Assembly (NCBI GenBank): GCA_900754965.1 | Contig: CAAEEO010000047.1 | Location: 1-28,127 of the forward strand | Source: an uncultured Oscillospiraceae bacterium | GTDB taxonomy: Bacteria > Bacillota > Clostridia > Oscillospirales > Oscillospiraceae | DNA length: 28,127 bases | Reading direction: 5' to 3' | Part shown: in pieces, positions 7,897-15,524 of the stretch | How positions within the stretch are numbered: position 1 is the first letter of the stretch | Layout: each line of letters begins with the position of its first letter | Made by a program: the position numbers and the translations under genes | Notes under the pieces: model-generated | The model's input: only the letters and a program-made list of their open reading frames with translations | Database searches by the model: none | Told to the model about the DNA's origin: nothing

Positions 7897-8782
7897 AGTG
7901 AGAAATTTGTGCAAGTCTTTCGGAGACTTTCGGGCACTGGATGATTTGAGCATGACGGTTCCGGCGGGAACGGTCTATGGCCTGATCGGCCCCAATGGCG
8001 CCGGAAAGAGCACATTGATCCGCCATATCACCGGAATCTGCCGTCAGGACAGCGGCACCGTGGAAGTGGACGGGGAGCCGGTTTTTGAAAATCCCCGGGT
8101 GAAGAGCCGGATCGCCTATGTGCCGGATGATGTATTCTATTTTAATTCCGCATCGGTACTGGAAATGGCAAAATTTTATGCGGGAATCTATCCCCGGTTC
8201 AGCTGGGAGCGGTACCGGACTTTGTCGGATGCGTTTGAACTGGATGAAAAACGGCAGATCCGCCGGTTCTCCAAAGGAATGCAGAAACAGGCGGCATTTT
8301 GGCTGTGCCTGTCCATGCAGCCGGATATTCTGGTGCTGGATGAGCCGGTGGACGGCCTGGACCCGGTGATGCGCCGGCAGGTCTGGAGCCTGATCATGTC
8401 CGACATGGCGGAGCGGGGGACCACGGTGCTGGTTTCCTCCCACAACCTGCGGGAACTGGAGGATGTGTGCGACCATGTGGGCATTCTGGACCGGGGAAAG
8501 CTGATGCTGGAGCGGAGCCTGATGGAAATGCAGGAGAACATCTGCAAAGTGCTGGTGGCACTGCCGGAGGGCGGCGTGCTGCCGGAGGGATTGGACATTG
8601 TCCATCAGACGGCCACCGGACACCTGCTGACCCTGATTCTGCGGGGCAATCAGGAGGAACTGACGGCCCGACTGGCCTCGGCGCAGCCCCTGTTTATGGA
8701 TGTGGTGCCGCTGACATTGGAAGAGATTTTTATTTACGAACTGGGAGGTGCGGATTATGCAGTCAAAGAGATCATTCTTTAA
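7889..8782 (+). CDS. ABC transporter ATP-binding protein of the GntR operon
   Basis: This is a 297-residue ATPase. Walker A is GPNGAGKST (34-42), the signature is FSKGMQKQ (127-134), a variant of LSGGQ seen in YtrB-like and related exporters, Walker B is DILVLDEP (146-153) and the switch histidine is His185 in VSSHNL. The usual Q-loop glutamine position reads YVPDDVF. A C-terminal extension of about 80 residues follows the ABC fold. It overlaps the regulator upstream and the permease downstream, so the three genes form one translation-coupled unit. The likely role is ATP supply to an exporter, a signal relay or resistance transporter rather than an importer, because no binding protein is present. 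Confidence 0.92.
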   Translation: MIEVRNLCKSFGDFRALDDLSMTVPAGTVYGLIGPNGAGKSTLIRHITGICRQDSGTVEVDGEPVFENPRVKSRIAYVPDDVFYFNSASVLEMAKFYAGIYPRFSWERYRTLSDAFELDEKRQIRRFSKGMQKQAAFWLCLSMQPDILVLDEPVDGLDPVMRRQVWSLIMSDMAERGTTVLVSSHNLRELEDVCDHVGILDRGKLMLERSLMEMQENICKVLVALPEGGVLPEGLDIVHQTATGHLLTLILRGNQEELTARLASAQPLFMDVVPLTLEEIFIYELGGADYAVKEIIL

Positions 8783-10757
8783 TCGCAAGATCTACTGCAC
8801 CGCGCTGCGCCGGTATTGGGTGCTGTGGGTGCTGTACGCCATAGCGGCGCTGGTGATCGTCCCCCTGCCTATGATTGATGCCATGCAGAACAAAGGCCTT
8901 CTTTACAGCGGGGAGTGGTTTTCCACTAATGTGATCTGGCTGTTGGATGCACACCCCATGCTGCTGGTGCTGTCCCTGCTGTTTTCCGGCATCATTGCTG
9001 CCACCCTGTTCAGCTATCTCTATCAGCCCCGGCAGACCGGACTGATGGCCAGCCTGCCTGTCCGGCGGGAGACCATGTTCCTGTCCACTGCGGCGGCGGG
9101 CCTGACGGGGATGTTTCTGGGAGACCTGCTGATGATTCTGGCCTGTCTGGGGGTGGAGGCTGCCTACGGACAGGTGTATCTGCCGGCGTTGGGAATCTTT
9201 TTGCTGATTGCAGTATTGGAAAATCTGTTTTTCCTGGGGTTTGCCCTGTTTTGCTGTATGCTGACCGGCAACATTCTGGCCGGCCCGGCAGTGTATATGA
9301 TCTTCAACTTCACGGCTGTGGGCGTAGAGACCCTGGGGCGCTACCTGCTGTGCAATCTGGTGTACGGGATGCCCCGGGACGGGCTCTATCAGCTGTCCAC
9401 GGAATGGCTCTCTCCGGCAGTGCAGATGCTCCGGAATCTGAGCCGGGTGGATCACATCACATGGGACGGTGTGAACGGCAGCCATATCGCAAGCTATTCC
9501 TTTACGATGGAAGGTCTGGGAACACTTGGAATCTATGCGCTGGTGGGCGTGGTGTTCTGCGGGTTGGCTCTGGTGCTGTATCGCCGGCGGAATATGGAAA
9601 CTGCCGGAGATGTGGTAGCCATTCCCTTCCTGGTGCCGGTGTTCAAGGTGTGCGCCTGTCTGGCGGGCGCGCTGGTCTGCTGCAGCCTGGTGACCAATAT
9701 GCTGCCTGCTCTGCGGTGGTACGGCGCCCCCCGGCTGCTACTGTTCATCGCGCTGATGATTTTGGGCGGCATGATCGGTTGGTTTATTGCCCAGATGTTG
9801 GTGGAAAAGACCTTCCGGGTGTTTGACCACGGCTGGAAAGGCCTGGGGGCCATGTGTCTGCTGTATGTACTGGTGCTGACCGGCGCCGAGTACGACTGGA
9901 CGGGATACGAGCGCCGCTTGCCGGATGCGGAGCAGGTGCAGGAGGTCTCCCTGGATTCCGGCTCGACTACGATTCGGCTGAAACAGCCGGAAAATATCCA
10001 GCAGGTGATCGACTTGCAGCAGCGGCTGGTGGAGCACAAGTCCCACCACGAACAGGCGGCGGCACAGTACAAGGAGCAGCGGCGGCTGGAACTTCAGTAT
10101 GTGCTGGAGAATGGGAAAATCCTGGAGCGCTGCTATTGGCTGGATAGCAGCGGAGAGACCTTTACCGATCCGGATTCCGACCTGCGGGCCGTGGAGGCAG
10201 TGTGTAATCTGCCGGAGGCGATGGAATACCGCCTTGTGCGGAATGGTATGGGTGCAGACGACATTTACAGCGGCGATGTCTACTATTACAGCCGGGAAGA
10301 GGATACCTGGATGAACGCGTCCCATCTGTCCCCGGCGGACTATGGGGAACTGTATACGGAATGCATTCTGCCGGATCTGGCCGACGGAACTCTGGGCCGG
10401 GTCTATCTGGCGGAGGATGAAACATACGCCAAGTCTGTGTATAACTGCCAGATCTATCTGGAGTTCCGAACGACGCAGGAAAATCTGATGGATCAGGTGG
10501 ACTTCATTTCCGAAGAAGGCGGTGCCGGCGGAGACTCGGCCAAGTATTACTACTCCACGGTGAATCTGTATGTGCCGGTGAGCGCACAGCGGACAGTGCA
10601 GTGGCTCCGGGAGCACGACATTGAACTGGTGACGATGTACGATTGCGCACAGGCGCAGGGATATGAATACCGCGCCGATGGGGTCTATTATCCCGAGGAA
10701 ACAACCGAGGAGATGGCTGCTGATGTAGAAACAGCCGTCATGCCTGCCGTGGGCTGA
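8757..10757 (+). CDS. ABC transporter permease with large soluble C-terminal domain
   Basis: This protein has 666 residues. About nine hydrophobic segments lie in the first 380 (for example near 21-40, 66-88, 111-133, 143-165, 172-194, 254-274, 288-313, 325-348 and 362-377). They are followed by a hydrophilic domain of about 285 residues containing a heptad-rich stretch (VIDLQQRLVEHKSHHEQAAA). The tail resembles, as far as I can judge, the DUF6449-type domain of clostridial YtrA-linked permeases; the name is tentative. I chose the ATG at 8757 over the GTG at 8748 because GGGAGGTG ends six bases before it. It overlaps the ATPase gene by 26 bases and a terminator follows. The substrate is unknown. 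Confidence 0.85.
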   Translation: MQSKRSFFNRKIYCTALRRYWVLWVLYAIAALVIVPLPMIDAMQNKGLLYSGEWFSTNVIWLLDAHPMLLVLSLLFSGIIAATLFSYLYQPRQTGLMASLPVRRETMFLSTAAAGLTGMFLGDLLMILACLGVEAAYGQVYLPALGIFLLIAVLENLFFLGFALFCCMLTGNILAGPAVYMIFNFTAVGVETLGRYLLCNLVYGMPRDGLYQLSTEWLSPAVQMLRNLSRVDHITWDGVNGSHIASYSFTMEGLGTLGIYALVGVVFCGLALVLYRRRNMETAGDVVAIPFLVPVFKVCACLAGALVCCSLVTNMLPALRWYGAPRLLLFIALMILGGMIGWFIAQMLVEKTFRVFDHGWKGLGAMCLLYVLVLTGAEYDWTGYERRLPDAEQVQEVSLDSGSTTIRLKQPENIQQVIDLQQRLVEHKSHHEQAAAQYKEQRRLELQYVLENGKILERCYWLDSSGETFTDPDSDLRAVEAVCNLPEAMEYRLVRNGMGADDIYSGDVYYYSREEDTWMNASHLSPADYGELYTECILPDLADGTLGRVYLAEDETYAKSVYNCQIYLEFRTTQENLMDQVDFISEEGGAGGDSAKYYYSTVNLYVPVSAQRTVQWLREHDIELVTMYDCAQAQGYEYRADGVYYPEETTEEMAADVETAVMPAVG

Positions 10758-10775
10758 TTTTCAGCAGAAGCAGAG

Positions 10776-10812
10776 AAAAGACCGCTTTTCCGAAAGGAAA
10801 GGCGGTCTTTTG
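10776..10812 (+). terminator. intrinsic terminator of the GntR-ABC operon
   Basis: A 16-base stem with one G-U pair (10776-10791 with 10796-10811) is closed by a GAAA tetraloop and ends in TTTT. The tetraloop makes it very stable although the T-run is short. Confidence 0.85.
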
Positions 10813-10813
10813 C

Positions 10814-10834
10814 GGTTCTTAAACAAATCTTCAT
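10814..10834. promoter_or_regulatory. candidate response-regulator boxes upstream of the papain-fold gene
   Basis: TCTTAAA at 10817-10823 and TCTTCAT at 10828-10834 start 11 bases apart. The 13-base word GGTTCTTAAACAA at 10814-10826 recurs exactly at 11550-11562, upstream of the response regulator. A weak possible promoter (TTGTTT at 10846-10851, TAAACT at 10870-10875, 18-base spacer) follows. Binding by the neighbouring OmpR-type regulator is inference. Confidence 0.5.
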
Positions 10835-10931
10835 GGAACGCCCGCTTGTTTCTCAATGGCGAAGTCCCGTAAACTATCATTAGAAAGTTTGGACAAAGGA
10901 CTGCACAGGGAAACAAAAAGGAGGCGGGAGC

Positions 10932-11528
10932 ATGAACGGAACGGGGCAGACGGCAGCAATCTATCTGGTGGCCAGCCGGTCGGGATCGATCGTATCCAGA
11001 GCCATCGGTCTGGTGACCGGGGCGCGGTATAACCATGTTTCCATCAGTCTGGACAGCACACTGGAAACGATGTATTCGTTTGGCCGCCGCCGTCCCTCCA
11101 ATCCCTTTTGGGGCGGCTTTGTGGCGGAGCATCCCGGCAGGGGAACACTGGCCCGGTTTCCGGAGACTTGGGTGCGGGTGCTGCGTCTGGATGTGACGGC
11201 GGCGCAGTACCGGCAGATCCGGGAGCATTTGGAGCGGATGGAGCGGAACCGGGCGCGGTATGGATACAATTATAAGGGACTGCTGCTGGCGGCGGTAAAT
11301 CGGCCCTGTCCGGAGCGGGATCGGTACTATTGCTCGGAATTCGTGCGGGAGGTACTGGTGCGGTTCGGCGTGGCGGAGGGGAGCCGATTCGGCCCGGTGA
11401 CGCAGCCGCAGCAGCTGCTCGAAACCCTGTGTGAGGGCACGGTGATCTATGAGGGACTGCTCACCGCCTGCCCCATGCTCAGACCGAAAGTGCTGCCCTT
11501 TGCGCGGCCCATGGCAGCAGCGTCCTGA
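10932..11528 (+). CDS. permuted papain-fold (YiiX/YebB, NlpC/P60-like) hydrolase
   Basis: This 198-residue protein shows the permuted order of the papain-like fold. The probable catalytic His35 (ARYNHVSISLD) precedes the probable Cys134 (RYYCSEFVREVL). The start IYLVASRSGSIVSRAIG and a Phe-rich patch (NPFWGGFVAE) fit YiiX/YebB-type families, some of which cut peptide or lipid-linked amide bonds. No signal peptide or membrane segment is visible, so it is probably cytoplasmic. AAAAGGAGGCGGGAG precedes the ATG. It lies between the ABC operon terminator and the two-component system, and shares an upstream 13-base word with the latter. The substrate is unknown. Confidence 0.75.
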   Translation: MNGTGQTAAIYLVASRSGSIVSRAIGLVTGARYNHVSISLDSTLETMYSFGRRRPSNPFWGGFVAEHPGRGTLARFPETWVRVLRLDVTAAQYRQIREHLERMERNRARYGYNYKGLLLAAVNRPCPERDRYYCSEFVREVLVRFGVAEGSRFGPVTQPQQLLETLCEGTVIYEGLLTACPMLRPKVLPFARPMAAAS

Positions 11529-11541
11529 CGGTGTGGGGAAA

Positions 11542-11582
11542 TCTTAAAAGGTTCTTAAACAATTCAACTCTGTTATCTTAAA
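11542..11582. promoter_or_regulatory. three phased TCTTAAA boxes upstream of the response regulator
   Basis: TCTTAAA occurs exactly at 11542-11548, 11553-11559 and 11576-11582. The starts are 11 and 23 bases apart, so all boxes face the same side of the helix. Eleven-base direct repeats are the usual target form of OmpR/PhoB/PhoP regulators. A possible -10 (TAGGAT, 11594-11599) lies 11 bases after the last box with no good -35, as expected of an activated promoter. This suggests autoregulation. Confidence 0.55.
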
Positions 11583-11627
11583 AGCGAATGTGGTAGGATA
11601 AAGACAACAGAAAGAGGGGCAGATACC

Positions 11628-12323
11628 ATGTATAACATTTTGGTTTGTGACGATGAAAAAGACATTGTTTCGGCATTGAGAATCTATCTGAGCGCCGAGG
11701 GCTACCATGTGCTGGAGGCGGGCAACGGCCGCCAGGCACTGGAGATTCTGGACAGTCAGCGGGTGGATCTGGTGCTGATGGATATTATGATGCCGGAGAT
11801 GGACGGGTTGTCCGCTGTGGCAAAACTCCGGGAGCAGAGCAATATTCCGGTACTGTTTCTCACGGCGAAAAGTGAGGACACGGATATGATCCTGGGACTG
11901 AACATCGGGGGAGACGACTATATCACCAAACCCTTCAACCCCGTGGAGCTGACGGCACGGGTGCGCTCCCATCTGCGCCGGTATATGAAACTGGGCGGCG
12001 TGGAGCAGAAACAGAACCTGATGCAGGTGGGGGGCATCGTGCTGGATGACGACAGCAAGCGGGTCACCCTGGACGGCGACGAGGTTTCGCTGACACCGCT
12101 GGAGTACAGCGTGCTGAAATATTTGATGGAGTCCCCGGGAAAGGTCTTTTCTTCCAATGAGATCTACCGGGCAGTGTGGAAAGATTCCTACACCAGTGGA
12201 GAGAATACGGTGGCGGTGCATATCCGGCACCTGCGGGAAAAGCTGGAGATTGACCCGGCCAATCCCCGGTATCTGAAAGTGGTGTGGGGACACGGTTATA
12301 AGATCGAGGGGGCAGGAACATGA
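11628..12323 (+). CDS. OmpR-family response regulator
   Basis: This is a DNA-binding response regulator of 231 residues. The receiver domain (1-115) has the acidic pocket Asp8/Asp9, phospho-acceptor Asp52 in VLMDIMMPEMDG, Thr79 and Lys101 in ITKPFNP. The C-terminal winged helix (about 130-228) has LTPLEYSVLKYLMESPGKV, AVHIRHLREKLE and VVWGHGYKIE, as in VanR and PhoP. GAGGGG precedes the ATG. Its stop overlaps the kinase start (ATGA at 12320-12323), so the pair is co-translated. Upstream TCTTAAA repeats suggest that it controls its own gene and the gene at 10932. Confidence 0.95.
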   Translation: MYNILVCDDEKDIVSALRIYLSAEGYHVLEAGNGRQALEILDSQRVDLVLMDIMMPEMDGLSAVAKLREQSNIPVLFLTAKSEDTDMILGLNIGGDDYITKPFNPVELTARVRSHLRRYMKLGGVEQKQNLMQVGGIVLDDDSKRVTLDGDEVSLTPLEYSVLKYLMESPGKVFSSNEIYRAVWKDSYTSGENTVAVHIRHLREKLEIDPANPRYLKVVWGHGYKIEGAGT

Positions 12324-14467
12324 AACGAATCAAGGAAAGTACGGGACTGAAAATCCTGATGGCGCTGCTGTTCTCGGTGCTGGCAGGCGTGGCGGTGCTG
12401 ATGCTCTGTGTGCAGCTGGTGCTGTCCAATATGCGTTGGAACGGCGCGGAAGGCGACCCTGTGGATGCGCTGGAGCAGGTACTGGTGGGGAACCTCATGT
12501 ATCAGGATATGCGCGCGGTGGGGGAGGAGTATTATCCCCTGATCCTGGCTGCGGAGGAAAACAAGGACCCTACGCTGACGGACTATTACCAGCGGCAGAT
12601 TCGGGAGTATGAGAATCGATTTGGCGAGAACAATACCAACTTCCGCTTTTCCATCCTGGATGCGGAGGGGAAACAGGTCATGGGCAACTATAACGGGGAA
12701 CCGGCTCTGGCCTGGGACAACATGATCATCGACGGGGTGTTCCATGGCCCGGCGCAGGAAGACGGAACGGAAGAACCGGAAACCTGGATGCTGTACGGCT
12801 ATGTACTGGATCTGCCGGTGAAGGATCAGTATTTTGATCTGGTCAGTCAGGTGCGCTCTCTGGCCGGACTGCAGGAAATCGCCATGCCGGTACTGGTGGT
12901 GTCGTGTGTTCTGTGTCTGGTGCTGTTTCTGATGCTGATGAGCGGAGCGGGACACCGGCGGAACAGTGAGGAGATCCAGCTCCGGCTCCTGGAGCGGATG
13001 CCCTGGGATGTGTTCCTGTGCCTGGGCGCGGCGGTCTGGGCGGCAATCATCGCCGGCGTGGTGCTGGTATTGGACAGTGTGTCCTGGTATTATGTCCATC
13101 GGCCCCTGGAGGCGGCGGTGTATGTGACCTTCGGCTCCATGGCGGTGGCACTGATGGCACTGGTGACGCTGATGTCTCTGGCCACTCGGCTGAAGGTGAA
13201 AGGCTGGTGGCGCAATGCACTGATCGTCCGGTTCGTCCTGTGGATCTGGGGCGGCTGCCGGAAAGGCGCCGGCACGGTCAGCGGCAAAGTGAAGGAATGG
13301 AACCGGGAAAAAGAGGGCGAAGAGCCTGACCCGGAAAAACCCGGACTGCTGGCTCGTCTCCGGGAAGGCTGCCTCCGGTTTTTCCGGTGGATTGGCCGGG
13401 GACTGAAACGGCTGGGCCAGGGAATGAAAAAACTGTTGGGCCGGGGCGGCGCTGCGGTGCAGACCCTGCCGCTGATGTGGAAATCGATGCTGTTTGTGGC
13501 CGTGGTGGTCGTTGTGGAGCTGATTTGCATGATGCTTGCCAGCCAGTGGGTGTTTTGGGCCGGTATTGTGTGGAATCTGCTGTTGGGACTGGTGATGCTC
13601 CGGGCCTGCGTGAGTATGAAGACCCTCCAGGATGCGGCCAGAACCATTGCCGACGGAAATCTGGATTTCCGGGTGGATGCATCCAAAATGTTCCTGGACT
13701 TTAAGGCCCACGGAGAGGATCTGAACCGCATCGGAGAGGGACTGTCCCTGGCGGTGGAAGACCGGCTGAAATCCGAGCGGATGAAAACGGAACTGATCAC
13801 CAATGTGTCCCACGATTTGAAAACGCCGCTGACCAGTATTGTCAACTATGTGGATCTGCTGAAAAAAGAGGAACTGACCGGCACAGCCGGGGAATATGTG
13901 GAAGTACTGGACCGCCAGTCCGCCCGGCTGAAAAAACTGACGGAAGATCTGGTGGAGGCGTCCAAAGCGTCCACGGGAAACCTGCATGTGACACTGGAAT
14001 CAGTGGATCTGGGAGAATTTCTGGATCAGGCGCAGGCGGAATATTCTGCCCGTCTGGTGACGGCAGACCTGCAGGCTGTGGCTGAGGAACCGGAGAAAAA
14101 GCTGCTTGCCCGCAGCGACGGGCGGTATCTGTGGCGCATCATGGATAACCTTCTGGGAAATGTGTGCAAATATGCCATGCCCCACACCCGGGTGTATCTC
14201 AGCGCCCGGAAAGAGGGAGAGTATGCGGTGCTGAGCGTGAAGAACATCTCCCGGGAACGGCTGAACATCAGTGCCGATGAACTGATGGAGCGGTTCGTCC
14301 GGGGCGACAGTTCCCGCAACACCGAGGGCAGCGGTCTGGGACTGTCTATTGCCCAGAGTCTGGCGGCGCTGATGGGCGGCCGTCTGGAACTGACGGTGGA
14401 CGGCGACCTGTTTAAGGCGGAGGTCTATCTGCCACTGGCAGAAGAACCGGAAACGGAAGACAAATGA
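12320..14467 (+). CDS. multi-pass sensor histidine kinase
   Basis: This 715-residue kinase pairs with the preceding regulator. The layout is: membrane segment 11-34; extracytoplasmic region about 35-187; segments near 188-208, 231-252 and 265-287; a basic cytoplasmic stretch about 290-388; segments near 389-407 and 410-427; a HAMP-like linker (TLQDAARTIADGNLDFRVD); a HisKA domain with His498 in TNVSHDLKTPL; and a HATPase domain with the N-box DNLLGNVCKYA (609-619) and GSGLGLS (670-676). The usual DxGxG (G1) box is not recognisable; its place reads LSVKNISRERLNI. Related clostridial kinases may share this feature. At least six membrane passes and the long basic insert are more than a VanS-type kinase has. 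The signal is unknown. Confidence 0.92.
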   Translation: MKRIKESTGLKILMALLFSVLAGVAVLMLCVQLVLSNMRWNGAEGDPVDALEQVLVGNLMYQDMRAVGEEYYPLILAAEENKDPTLTDYYQRQIREYENRFGENNTNFRFSILDAEGKQVMGNYNGEPALAWDNMIIDGVFHGPAQEDGTEEPETWMLYGYVLDLPVKDQYFDLVSQVRSLAGLQEIAMPVLVVSCVLCLVLFLMLMSGAGHRRNSEEIQLRLLERMPWDVFLCLGAAVWAAIIAGVVLVLDSVSWYYVHRPLEAAVYVTFGSMAVALMALVTLMSLATRLKVKGWWRNALIVRFVLWIWGGCRKGAGTVSGKVKEWNREKEGEEPDPEKPGLLARLREGCLRFFRWIGRGLKRLGQGMKKLLGRGGAAVQTLPLMWKSMLFVAVVVVVELICMMLASQWVFWAGIVWNLLLGLVMLRACVSMKTLQDAARTIADGNLDFRVDASKMFLDFKAHGEDLNRIGEGLSLAVEDRLKSERMKTELITNVSHDLKTPLTSIVNYVDLLKKEELTGTAGEYVEVLDRQSARLKKLTEDLVEASKASTGNLHVTLESVDLGEFLDQAQAEYSARLVTADLQAVAEEPEKKLLARSDGRYLWRIMDNLLGNVCKYAMPHTRVYLSARKEGEYAVLSVKNISRERLNISADELMERFVRGDSSRNTEGSGLGLSIAQSLAALMGGRLELTVDGDLFKAEVYLPLAEEPETEDK

Positions 14468-14471
14468 GACC

Positions 14472-14504
14472 GGGCGGCGGGAAAGAAGCTCTTTCCCGCC
14501 GCCC
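14472..14504 (+). terminator. strong hairpin after the histidine kinase gene
   Basis: A perfect 15-base stem (14472-14486 with 14490-14504) has a 3-base loop. Only TCTTGC follows, so termination may be incomplete and some transcripts may continue into the lipoprotein gene. Confidence 0.65.
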
Positions 14505-14506
14505 TC

Positions 14507-14535
14507 TTGCAATCTGGGGCGGGATAGGGTATCCT
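14507..14535 (+). promoter_or_regulatory. sigma-A-type promoter of the lipoprotein gene
   Basis: TTGCAA (14507-14512) and TATCCT (14530-14535) are separated by 17 bases. The predicted start is about 26 bases before the TTG start codon. No TCTTAAA box is seen here, so this gene may not share the two-component control. Confidence 0.5.
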
Positions 14536-14567
14536 ATAGGGCGAAACTCATCAAAGGAGCCGATATT

Positions 14568-15362
14568 TTGAAAAAACAACGGATGATCGCCCTGCTGCTG
14601 TGCCTGTGTCTGCTGACCTGTCTGTCGGCCTGCAGCCGGTCCGGCGGGGCATATACGCTGATCGATACCCTGGCAGAAGGAAAGTATGCCATCGGATTTC
14701 GCAACGAGGACCCGGCAGCGGAGTATGTCCAGGCCGCACTGGCGACCCTGTCTGCGGGTGGAAAGATTCACGAACTGGAGATCAAGTGGTTCGGCGGGGA
14801 ACAGACTTCCTTCCCGTCCGATGCCCAGGCACTGGAAACACTGGGGATGCCGGAACCGAGAACCTTCATTATGGGATTGGACCCGGACAACTTCCCCATG
14901 AGTTATGAGGACGGGGGCGTTTACACCGGGTTTGATGTAGAACTGGCCCGGGAGGTGTGCAGCCTGCTGGGATGGGAACTGAAATTCCAGGAAATCGCGG
15001 ACGAGAGCGCCGCCTATGTGGAGCTCAGCTCCGGAAATGTGGACTGCGTCTGGGGCGGAATGCTGCTGGATACCAATACCACGGACTACCGGGTGATCTG
15101 TCCCTATATGGATGGCGGTGTGGTAGTCGTGGTGCTGTCCGGAAACCGGCTTGGCAGTATGCGCCGGCTGTCCGGAAAAGTCATCGGCATGAACGATGCG
15201 CAGAAATATGCAGACGCCCTGGCGGGAACAGACCTGCCTGACCGGGCGGAGGAAATCAAAGTTACGGGGCTGGCCAATCAGCAGCTGTTTGATGCACTGT
15301 ATCATGGAAAATACGATGCAATTGTCACCGACGCTGCCGCCGCACTGTACTATATGCGATAA
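14568..15362 (+). CDS. lipoprotein solute-binding protein, family 3, circularly permuted
   Basis: This 264-residue exported lipoprotein has a signal peptide ending in the lipobox LSAC (Cys22). Its order of segments is abnormal. Residues 40-77 (YAIGFRNEDPAAEYV, ending IHELEIKWFG) match the C-terminal end of family-3 binding proteins such as GlnH (YGIAFPKGSDEL, ending NEIYKKWFG). After a linker of about 22 residues, residues 101-130 (NFPMSYEDGGVYTGFDVELA) match the usual N-terminus. The chain stops after DAIVTDAAAALYYMR, where the C-terminal segment normally begins. The start is TTG at 14568, supported by AAAGGAG at 14553-14559. No permease or ATPase is adjacent. The ligand is likely a polar amino acid, or the protein may act as a sensor. 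Confidence 0.82.
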   Translation: MKKQRMIALLLCLCLLTCLSACSRSGGAYTLIDTLAEGKYAIGFRNEDPAAEYVQAALATLSAGGKIHELEIKWFGGEQTSFPSDAQALETLGMPEPRTFIMGLDPDNFPMSYEDGGVYTGFDVELAREVCSLLGWELKFQEIADESAAYVELSSGNVDCVWGGMLLDTNTTDYRVICPYMDGGVVVVVLSGNRLGSMRRLSGKVIGMNDAQKYADALAGTDLPDRAEEIKVTGLANQQLFDALYHGKYDAIVTDAAAALYYMR

Positions 15363-15368
15363 TGCCGC

Positions 15369-15405
15369 GCAGCCGCGCCCTGAGGGGTGCGGCTGCTGAT
15401 TTTTT
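15369..15405 (+). terminator. intrinsic terminator of the lipoprotein gene
   Basis: GCAGCCGC (15369-15376) pairs with GCGGCTGC (15389-15396), with a further CCC/GGG pairing inside, and is followed by TTTTTT at 15400-15405. Confidence 0.85.
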
Positions 15406-15438
15406 CCCGGAAAGCGGGGGAGAAAGGGGAAAATGGAA

Positions 15439-15467
15439 TTGTGTTTTCCTGTCTTTAATGGTATAAT
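15439..15467 (+). promoter_or_regulatory. extended -10 promoter of the methyltransferase-ECF-truA run
   Basis: TTGTGT (15439-15444) and a perfect TATAAT (15462-15467) are 17 bases apart, with TGG directly before the -10 (extended -10 element). It is the clearest sigma-A promoter in the window. No other good promoter is seen before truA. Confidence 0.8.
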
Positions 15468-15524
15468 ACCCTGTCTGAGTATACATATCTCAAAATAAAT
15501 TGGTGATAAATGGGAGTGGACGGC

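Noticed and set aside
14568..15362. The lipoprotein gene as a broken remnant of a binding protein
   Set aside because: All parts of the fold are present in rotated order, with an intact lipobox, ribosome site, promoter and terminator. A remnant would lack a segment.
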